Shown: positions 5,235-10,578 of the stretch, piece by piece
Numbering within the stretch: the stretch's first letter is position 1
Layout of the letters: every line of letters begins with the position of its first letter
Made by a program: the position numbers and the translations under genes
From: Actinomycetota bacterium
GTDB lineage: Bacteria; Actinomycetota; Thermoleophilia; Gaiellales; Gaiellaceae
Direction of reading: 5' to 3'
Assembly (NCBI GenBank): GCA_013696595.1
Contig: JACCYG010000192.1
Coordinates: 1 to 10,578, forward strand
Length of the DNA: 10,578 nucleotides
Notes under the pieces: generated by a model
Databases searched by the model: none
What the model was told of the DNA's origin: nothing
Seen by the model: the letters and a program-made list of their open reading frames with translations, nothing else

Positions 5235-7829
5235 CTAGCGAGCCTCCTCCTCGGCGGCAACCGTCGCGACATCCTCGTCGATCGGTGTTCCCGGCGGACG
5301 GCTGCGACGACGGTTCCGCCCACCTCGCGTACCACGGCGCGTTCGCTTCTTCGGCTTCTCCTCGCCCATCTCGTCCGACGGTGCATTGCCGTCGGTTTCC
5401 TCAACCGGGGGCGCCGGTTCGGCGCTCGCAGCACCGTCCTCGATCGCGGTGGCGGCATCGGCAGCGGCAGGAGTCTTCTTGCGGCCCCGGCCGCCACGGC
5501 TTCCGCGCCGCGCCCGCTTCTTCGGCTTTGCTTCGCCTGACTCGTCCGACGGGCCCTCGGCGTCGGTTGCGTCGGCGGGCTCTTCCACCGACGCGGGATC
5601 GACTGGTGCGGCGCCGTCACTCGTCGCGGCCTGCGCTCCTTCGGTCTCCGTGGGCTTCTTGCGGCCGCGGCCACCCCTGCTCCCACGCCGCGTCCGCTTC
5701 TTCGGCTTCTCCTCGGTGGCGATCTCGACGGGGACCGCCTCTTCGTCCGCCGGCGCCGTTTCGGGGTCGACCGCGATCCCGGGCGTCTCCGTCTCGAGCT
5801 CGACGCCCGCCTCGACCGGCGGTTCGACGGCGGCGCCGTCGCTGAGGACGGCGTAGGCCACCGTCCTCGTGGCGCGCTCGATACGAACCTTGACCTTCTT
5901 GCCGACCTTGTTTCCGGCGCCGGCGACCGCGATGACGTAGCCGTCGAGCCGCGCGATCGCGTCGGCGTCATCGTGCATGTGCTTCGCCTCGAGCTCGACC
6001 TCGAGCTCGTCGCCGCTCGCGACCGGAAGGGACTTCGCCTCGAGGCGGGAGATGGGTCCCTTCTCGAGCACGACGAAGTGGTCACCCGGGCGGTCGTCCT
6101 TCGTCTCGAAGTAGAACCGGCGTCCCGTCTCCCGCTCGAGCTCTTCGAGCCGCGAAGCGCCGGGCCCGATCAGGATGCCCGCCACGCGCGAGTTCATCTC
6201 CACGCGGAACGCCTGGGTCCGATACGTCGCGACGAGGGCGCGCAGGCGCCGCTCTGCGTCGACGGCGTTCGTCTCGTCCGAGATCACGATGCCGTCGCCG
6301 TCGCAGGTCGGGCATGCGACGGTGAGGATCTCCCGCGGTCCGTCGGTCACGTTCTGGCGCGTCATCTCGACGAGCCCTAGCGGCGAGATTTCCACGACGT
6401 AGGTCTTCGTCCGGTCCCGCTCGAGCTCGCGCCGCAGAGCCTCCTCGACGAGCTCGCGGTTCTTCGGATTCGCCATGTCGATGAAGTCGATGACGATGAT
6501 CCCGCCGATGTCGCGGAGGCGGAGCTGCCGAACCACCTCCTGGACGGCCTCGAGGTTGTTCTTCGTGATCGTGTCTTCGAGGCGAGCGGTGCTCGCCTTG
6601 CCACGTCCTCCGACGAAGCGGCCGGTGTTGACGTCGATGACCGTGAACGCCTCGGCATAGTCGAAGATCAGGTAGCCGCCAGAGGGCAGATCGACCCTGC
6701 GGTTGAGCGTCGAGTGGACGGCCGCCTCGACTCCGCCTCGCTCCATCAGGCGTTCCTTGCCGGTGTAGAGCTCGACGCGCTCGGCGAGATCCTTCGAGGT
6801 CCGCTTCAGGTAGCCGACGATTCGCCGATGCGTCCGGTCGTGGTCGACCACCACGCGCTCGAAATCGCGGATGAAGAGGTCGCGGACGATGCGGAGGGGG
6901 AGCTCGGCCTCCTGGTAGACGAGCGAAGGCGCCTCGGCGCGGGAGGCGCGACCCTGGATCGTCGCCCAGAGCTTCTGGAGGAGCGCGAGGTCGCCCTCGA
7001 TCTCCGCCTTGGAAGCACCCTCGGCCGCGGTCCGGATGATGATCCCTCCCTCTGGAAGGTCGAGCTCCTTCGAGATCGCCTTCAGGCGCTCGCGCTCGTC
7101 GTCCTCGAGCCTGCGTGAGATCCCGACTCCCTCGCCGGAAGGCACGTAGACGAGGAAGCGGCCGGGAAGGGAGATCTCTGTCGTGAGGCGCGCCCCCTTT
7201 GTCCCCATCGGGTCCTTGACCGCCTGGACGACGACCTCCTGGCCGCGCTCGATCAGCTCCTGGATCCGACGGCCCTGGCGCTTGCCCTCGAGCTCCGGGA
7301 CGACGATCTCGTCCACGTAGAGGAACCCGTTTCGGCCGAGCCCGATCTCGACGAACGAGGCCTCCATCCCCGGCAGGACGTTGTCGACGATCCCTTTGTA
7401 GACGTTCCCGGCGATCGACCGGCGCCCCGGTCGCTCGAGGTAGACCTCGACGGGGTTCCCGTCCTCGAGCACGGCGACCCGCTGCTCGCCGACGTCCACC
7501 GAGACGAGGATTTCCTTCTTGACGGGAGGAAGCTCCGGCCGGGGACGGGCCGGCTGGGGTGGCCGCCGGGCTCTCGGCTTCGGCTTTTCTTTCTCCTCGC
7601 CGGCCTTCGGACCGGGCTTGGCCTCGGCGGCTGGAGTTTCTGTGGTCTTCTTGCGGCTCCGTCCGCCGCGCGATCCGCGCCTGCGACGCGCGGGCTTCTT
7701 CTCAGTCTCCCCGGACGAGGAGCCGGACCTCGGTGGCCCGGTCTTCTTCTCTTCGAGCGGCGCCGGGGCGGCCGCCACTCGGGGCGCCTCCTCCGCGACG
7801 CGCGTCTTTCTGCGAAACCACTGCAGCAC
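5235..7829 (-). CDS. rng: Ribonuclease E/G family endoribonuclease with Arg/Gly-rich repeats
   Basis: This endonuclease initiates mRNA decay and matures rRNA and tRNA. The 864-residue protein starts at GTG 7829, with AAAGGAG six bases upstream. Residues 1-105 are a charged, disordered extension holding one Arg/Gly module (about 47-61). An S1-type RNA-binding region follows (about 106-220), then the catalytic domain with metal-binding Asp in FTVIDVN (D399) and IIVIDFIDM (D448). The Zn-link CPTC (506-509) has two cysteines for dimer or tetramer zinc sharing. A small domain (about 536-575) and a TRAM-like domain (about 592-662) come next. The tail (663-864) carries three more modules of the form KPKKRxRRGSRGGRGRKK at about 708-725, 768-785 and 825-841, separated by acidic Ala/Glu/Asp linkers. 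No membrane anchor is visible. RNase E versus G naming is uncertain in actinobacteria. It sits upstream of rplU-rpmA-obgE, as is common. Confidence 0.95.
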   Translation of the reverse strand: MLQWFRRKTRVAEEAPRVAAAPAPLEEKKTGPPRSGSSSGETEKKPARRRRGSRGGRSRKKTTETPAAEAKPGPKAGEEKEKPKPRARRPPQPARPRPELPPVKKEILVSVDVGEQRVAVLEDGNPVEVYLERPGRRSIAGNVYKGIVDNVLPGMEASFVEIGLGRNGFLYVDEIVVPELEGKRQGRRIQELIERGQEVVVQAVKDPMGTKGARLTTEISLPGRFLVYVPSGEGVGISRRLEDDERERLKAISKELDLPEGGIIIRTAAEGASKAEIEGDLALLQKLWATIQGRASRAEAPSLVYQEAELPLRIVRDLFIRDFERVVVDHDRTHRRIVGYLKRTSKDLAERVELYTGKERLMERGGVEAAVHSTLNRRVDLPSGGYLIFDYAEAFTVIDVNTGRFVGGRGKASTARLEDTITKNNLEAVQEVVRQLRLRDIGGIIVIDFIDMANPKNRELVEEALRRELERDRTKTYVVEISPLGLVEMTRQNVTDGPREILTVACPTCDGDGIVISDETNAVDAERRLRALVATYRTQAFRVEMNSRVAGILIGPGASRLEELERETGRRFYFETKDDRPGDHFVVLEKGPISRLEAKSLPVASGDELEVELEAKHMHDDADAIARLDGYVIAVAGAGNKVGKKVKVRIERATRTVAYAVLSDGAAVEPPVEAGVELETETPGIAVDPETAPADEEAVPVEIATEEKPKKRTRRGSRGGRGRKKPTETEGAQAATSDGAAPVDPASVEEPADATDAEGPSDESGEAKPKKRARRGSRGGRGRKKTPAAADAATAIEDGAASAEPAPPVEETDGNAPSDEMGEEKPKKRTRRGTRGGRNRRRSRPPGTPIDEDVATVAAEEEAR
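5319..5708 (-). repeat. Three tandem-like Arg/Gly module repeats in the RNase E/G tail
   Basis: Within the coding sequence a unit encoding KPKK-R-x-RRG-S/T-RGG-R-G/N-RKK recurs at about residues 708, 768 and 825, spaced 60 and 57 residues. The DNA similarity is clear for the cluster around CCGCTTCTTCGGCTT on the plus strand. A fourth, diverged copy lies in the N-terminal extension (about 47-61). This spread suggests internal duplication. Confidence 0.7.
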
Positions 7830-8007
7830 GCTTTTCTCCTTTCGGGCGCACGGCTCCGACGCGCTGCTTGAGTTGCGCGCGTTTCATTGGACGCGGAGGC
7901 GTGGCCACAAAGCTCATGTCGTTGGCGCATGGATCCCGCTCGCCCGATCCGGGCCCGGTTCTCCCTGCGCGATGGTCACAGGGTAGCAGCGGGACTCCGT
8001 GCCGCCG
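7830..8007. other. Intergenic leader upstream of the RNase E/G gene
   Basis: These 178 bp separate the unknown 83-codon gene from rng. The only clear element is the strong ribosome site at 7836-7842. A short palindrome, CCGGGCCCGG, lies near 7949. I find no convincing promoter pair or terminator with a T-tract, so continued transcription from the rodA side is possible. Confidence 0.4.
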
Positions 8008-8259
8008 CTACGCCGCGGCCGGCTTCAGGCGGGAGCGCTCGGCTTCAACGGCGTTGAGCCGCTGTCTCAGGCGGGCCCACGCCCACGGCTCGACCTCGTC
8101 GTACCGGCCCGAGCTCGCGTGCGTGCGCACCGCTTCGAGGTACTCGAACCACGCGTCGGCCTCCTCGATGACGAGCGCCCCCTGTGCCCCGAACGTGTCC
8201 TCGATGTTCATGCGCCGGAAGGCTAGGACCCGAACCGGACGGCGTTTGTGCGGGGTCAC
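8008..8259 (-). CDS. Small hypothetical protein coupled to rodA
   Basis: An 83-residue product starts at GTG 8259, which overlaps the rodA stop as GTGA, a typical sign of translational coupling. A shorter start at ATG 8211 (67 residues, MNIEDTFGAQ) is possible; neither has a strong ribosome site. The body is soluble, acidic-aromatic and predicted helical: EEADAWFEYLEAVRTH, YDEVEPWAWARLRQRLNAVE. The first 16 residues and the end are basic or Ala-rich. There are no membrane segments or known motifs, and I do not recognise the family. Its position between the PBP2-RodA pair and rng suggests co-expression with wall-elongation genes, but no function follows from that. Confidence 0.68.
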   Translation of the reverse strand: MTPHKRRPVRVLAFRRMNIEDTFGAQGALVIEEADAWFEYLEAVRTHASSGRYDEVEPWAWARLRQRLNAVEAERSRLKPAAA

Positions 8260-9428
8260 GAGCGGCCGGCGAGGCGCCCGCGCACATGAATCGCCTCGAG
8301 AAGCCCGACCATCACCATGCTCGCGATCATCGATGTGCCGCCGTAGGAGACGAACGGAAGCGGGATCCCTGTGATCGGGGCGATTCCGATCGTCATCCCG
8401 ACGTTTACGAACACCTGGACGACGAGCGCGAACACGGTCGCGGCCGCCACGGTCGCGGTGAAGAGGCTCGGTGCGAGCGCGATCGTCTTGATCCCGCGCC
8501 AGACGAGGAGCGCGTAGAGGAGGAGGAGAAGCGAAGCGCCGAGAAACCCGCGTTGCTCCGCGAGCGACGAGAAGATGAAGTCGGTTGCGTGTTCGGGGAG
8601 GTAGTTCATGTTCGTCTGGCTCGCGCCCGCGACCCCCCGCCCGTCAAGACCGCCGGACCCGACGGCGGTCACCGATTGCGTCACGTTGTAGGTGGCGCCA
8701 CTCGGATCGAGATCAGGGTTCAGGAATCCCGTGAGGCGCTCGACCTGGTACGGGCGAAGGACCTCGAGCCCCGCCGTCGGCAAGACCCAGAGGATCGCAA
8801 GCGCGACAGTGACCGTCCCGCCGGCCAGCGCGAGCAGATGCGACCAGCGCGTGCCCGCAACGAACAGAGCGGCGGCCAGCGCGGCCGCGTAGATCAGAGC
8901 CGTGCCGAAGTCCGGCTCGATGAAGACGAGGAAGGCCGGCAGCGCCGCGAGGCCGACGGCGGTGAGCGTGGTCCGCCACTCTTCGATCCGTCTCGCGCAG
9001 TCGGCCAGGTAGCCGGCGAGGACGAGGACGAGGAGGATCTTCCCGACCTCGGAGGGCTGGAAGCGGAAGAAGCCGATGTCGATCCACCGCTGCGTGCCGC
9101 GGATGGCGTCTGCCACGAACACGATCGTGAGAAGGAACAGTGCAGCCGCGTAGAGAGGTTTGCGGTAACGGCGGTACGACTCGGGGTTGACGAACGTGAC
9201 GGCCACGAACGCGGTCGTGCCGAGCGCGACGTTGATCGCCTGGCGGATCACGTAGTAGTCGGGCTCGCCGGGCACGTCGTTCCGGGAGACGGCGCCGAGC
9301 ACCCAGAGGCCGTACGCGATCAGCGCCGCCATGACGCCCAAAAGGACGTAGTCGAGCCGGCGCAGGATCGCACCGGCCTCCGCCGCGAACGACGAGGGGA
9401 CTTCCGCCTGGACGACGCGGGTCGCCAT
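8256..9428 (-). CDS. rodA: Peptidoglycan glycosyltransferase RodA
   Basis: RodA is the SEDS-family glycosyltransferase that polymerises lipid II during side-wall growth, working in the membrane with PBP2. The 390-residue protein starts at ATG 9428, which overlaps the PBP stop (TGATG) and follows GGAGAG; longer in-frame extensions run into PBP coding sequence and are rejected. About ten hydrophobic helices are visible. Family motifs include RWIDIGFFRFQPSEVGK (114-130), EPDFGTAL (171-178), the loop YNVTQS...GSGGLDGRG, LPEHATDFIFSSLAEQRG (277-294) with the proposed catalytic D283, and TGIPLPFVSYGGTSM (353-367). Pairing with a PBP2-type transpeptidase favours RodA over FtsW. Confidence 0.96.
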   Translation of the reverse strand: MATRVVQAEVPSSFAAEAGAILRRLDYVLLGVMAALIAYGLWVLGAVSRNDVPGEPDYYVIRQAINVALGTTAFVAVTFVNPESYRRYRKPLYAAALFLLTIVFVADAIRGTQRWIDIGFFRFQPSEVGKILLVLVLAGYLADCARRIEEWRTTLTAVGLAALPAFLVFIEPDFGTALIYAAALAAALFVAGTRWSHLLALAGGTVTVALAILWVLPTAGLEVLRPYQVERLTGFLNPDLDPSGATYNVTQSVTAVGSGGLDGRGVAGASQTNMNYLPEHATDFIFSSLAEQRGFLGASLLLLLYALLVWRGIKTIALAPSLFTATVAAATVFALVVQVFVNVGMTIGIAPITGIPLPFVSYGGTSMIASMVMVGLLEAIHVRGRLAGRS

Positions 9429-10578
9429 CAGTCGCTCTCCTGGGTTGCCACCGAATACGAGCCGGGCTGGAGCTCCGTGGCGAAGAACTCCTCGAACACC
9501 TTGAGCGCAGCGGGCGCCGCCGCCTCGCCGCCGTGACCGCCGTTCTCGATCAGGGCGCAGACGGCGAGCTCGGGATCCTCGTACGGCCCGTACCCGCACC
9601 ACCACGACTGGTCGAACAACCGCCCGCCGCCCGGGACGTCGACGAACTTCTCGGCCGTTCCCGTTTTCCCGGCGATCGGAATCGGAAAGGTCCCGAAGAC
9701 TCTCTGCGACGTCCCGTAGCTGGCGTGCGTCGCATCGAATAGGCCTTCCTGCAGGACCCTGATTCCAGTCGGGTCGAGGCCGATGTCCTCCGGCGGCCGC
9801 GGGCTGAAGGGCCGCACGACGACCGCGGTGTCACCTTCAGGGCTCGGGCGCTCGACCTGCCGGACGATCGTCGGCTCGACAAGCTTCCCGCCGTTCGCGA
9901 TCAGCGCGTAGAGCCGCGTCATCTGAAGCGGCGTCACGAGGACGTCTCCCTGTCCGATGCCGAGCTGGACGGAGTCGCCACTCTTCCAGAGCTTGTCGAT
10001 CTCGCTCTTGAAGTTGCGCCGGCGCCAGGCGGGCGTCGGGATGAGACCGGCTCCTTCCGGCCCGACGTCGACCCCTGTCGAGTGCCCGAAGCCCATGCGC
10101 CGGGCCCATTTCTGGATCGGCGAGTCCGGCCGCTCGTACGCGCGCAGCGCGACCTCGTAGAAATACGTGTCGCACGAGTTGGCGATCGCCGTCGTGAGCG
10201 TCATCGGCTCGTCCTTGAGGGGATCCCAGTTCATGAAGACCTGCTTGTCCTCGCCCACAACGCGCTTCCCCGTGCACTGGATGAGCTCATCCGTCGAGAG
10301 GAGCCCTTCCTGCATCGCGGCGAGAGCCGTGACCGGTTTGAAGGTCGACCCGGGCGGATAGAGGCCTGCGGTCGCCCGGTTGAGCGTGGGGTAATTCGCC
10401 GCGGGATCCGAAAGCCGCTGGAGGTCCTTCGGGTCCACGCGCCCCACGTAGGTGGACGGGTCGAACGTCGGGTTCGATGCGAGCGCCAGAATCTCGCCCG
10501 TCTTCGGGTCCATCGCGACAAGCGCGCCCCCGTTCGCGTTCCACTCGCCTTCTTCCCGCGCGAGGCGAATCCCGTACG
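9428..10578 (-). CDS. mrdA: Penicillin-binding protein 2 (peptidoglycan D,D-transpeptidase), 5' partial
   Basis: The reading frame is open to the right edge, so the membrane anchor and most of the dimerisation domain lie outside; 382 residues of the transpeptidase part are visible. They show VAMDPKTGEILALASNPTFD, the active-site STFK (10337-10348), SCD in ANSCDTYFYEVA (10169-10177) and KTG in AGKTGTAE (9659-9667). An SxD rather than SxN second motif, followed by TYFY, is typical of PBP2/MrdA rather than the divisional FtsI. It cross-links side-wall peptidoglycan outside the membrane and is the usual partner of RodA, which follows with a 1-nt overlap. A C-terminal extension with PASTA domains is absent. 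Upstream mreBCD would be expected but is not in view. Confidence 0.95.
   Translation of the reverse strand, partial: YGIRLAREEGEWNANGGALVAMDPKTGEILALASNPTFDPSTYVGRVDPKDLQRLSDPAANYPTLNRATAGLYPPGSTFKPVTALAAMQEGLLSTDELIQCTGKRVVGEDKQVFMNWDPLKDEPMTLTTAIANSCDTYFYEVALRAYERPDSPIQKWARRMGFGHSTGVDVGPEGAGLIPTPAWRRRNFKSEIDKLWKSGDSVQLGIGQGDVLVTPLQMTRLYALIANGGKLVEPTIVRQVERPSPEGDTAVVVRPFSPRPPEDIGLDPTGIRVLQEGLFDATHASYGTSQRVFGTFPIPIAGKTGTAEKFVDVPGGGRLFDQSWWCGYGPYEDPELAVCALIENGGHGGEAAAPAALKVFEEFFATELQPGSYSVATQESD

Noticed and set aside
5192..6085. 297-codon minus-strand frame overlapping the RNase E/G tail
   Set aside because: Ser/Arg/Pro low-complexity product in another frame of a well-supported gene.
8184..9536. 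450-codon plus-strand frame opposite rodA
   Set aside because: Arg/Asp/Glu-rich with no recognisable domain, and fully covered by rodA with its strong motifs.
9429..9605. 59-codon N-terminal extension of the rodA frame
   Set aside because: It lies within PBP2 coding sequence in another frame. ATG 9428 has a ribosome site and the usual TGATG junction.
10461..10477. TCGAAC/GTTCGA palindrome resembling a second LexA box
   Set aside because: The spacer is five bases instead of four, and it lies in the middle of the PBP2 coding region.
1..10578. CRISPR arrays, insertion sequences, prophage genes
   Set aside because: No regularly spaced repeats, transposase motifs or terminal inverted repeats were found on reading both strands.

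Overview
The window is GC-rich and almost fully coding. I infer a high-GC actinobacterium, most likely from the Thermoleophilia (Gaiellales/Solirubrobacterales side). The grounds are base composition, GTG starts, the order rng-rplU-rpmA-obgE-nadD-rsfS behind mrdA-rodA, an actinobacterial-type LexA box, and a tRNA gene without an encoded CCA. This placement was not tested against any database.

Layout on the minus strand, in transcription order from the right edge: a partial penicillin-binding protein 2 (mrdA type), rodA, an 83-codon unknown gene overlapping the rodA stop, a large RNase E/G, rplU (L21), rpmA (L27), obgE, a 181-bp gap, nadD and rsfS. This is a wall-elongation module (PBP2 with its RodA glycosyltransferase) followed by an RNA-decay, ribosome-assembly and NAD-synthesis block. 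Several junctions are tight or overlapping: TGATG at mrdA/rodA, GTGA at rodA/unknown, TAG-ATG at rplU/rpmA. This suggests co-transcription with some translational coupling. rsfS probably starts at a CTG codon and has a plausible promoter of its own.

The left 2.1 kb is an accessory-looking segment. A partial FAD oxidoreductase with a C-terminal Rieske domain (plus strand) faces a small DUF3072 gene (minus). Upstream of the latter lies tRNA-Ala(GGC). The open reading frame of a PD-(D/E)XK endonuclease, resembling the group I intron-associated/homing type, runs without a stop straight through the whole tRNA gene. This gene is lower in GC than its neighbours, has no Shine-Dalgarno, and begins 8 nt after a -10-like hexamer lying inside a near-perfect LexA (SOS) box. 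Divergent from it is a 56-residue single-pass membrane protein whose stop codon interlocks with that of rsfS.

The most notable point is the endonuclease/tRNA-Ala composite gene with its SOS-type operator. It looks like a small mobile homing gene parked against a tRNA. Next are the RNase E/G with four near-identical Arg/Gly-rich modules and the CTG-initiated rsfS. The remaining genes are ordinary housekeeping genes.
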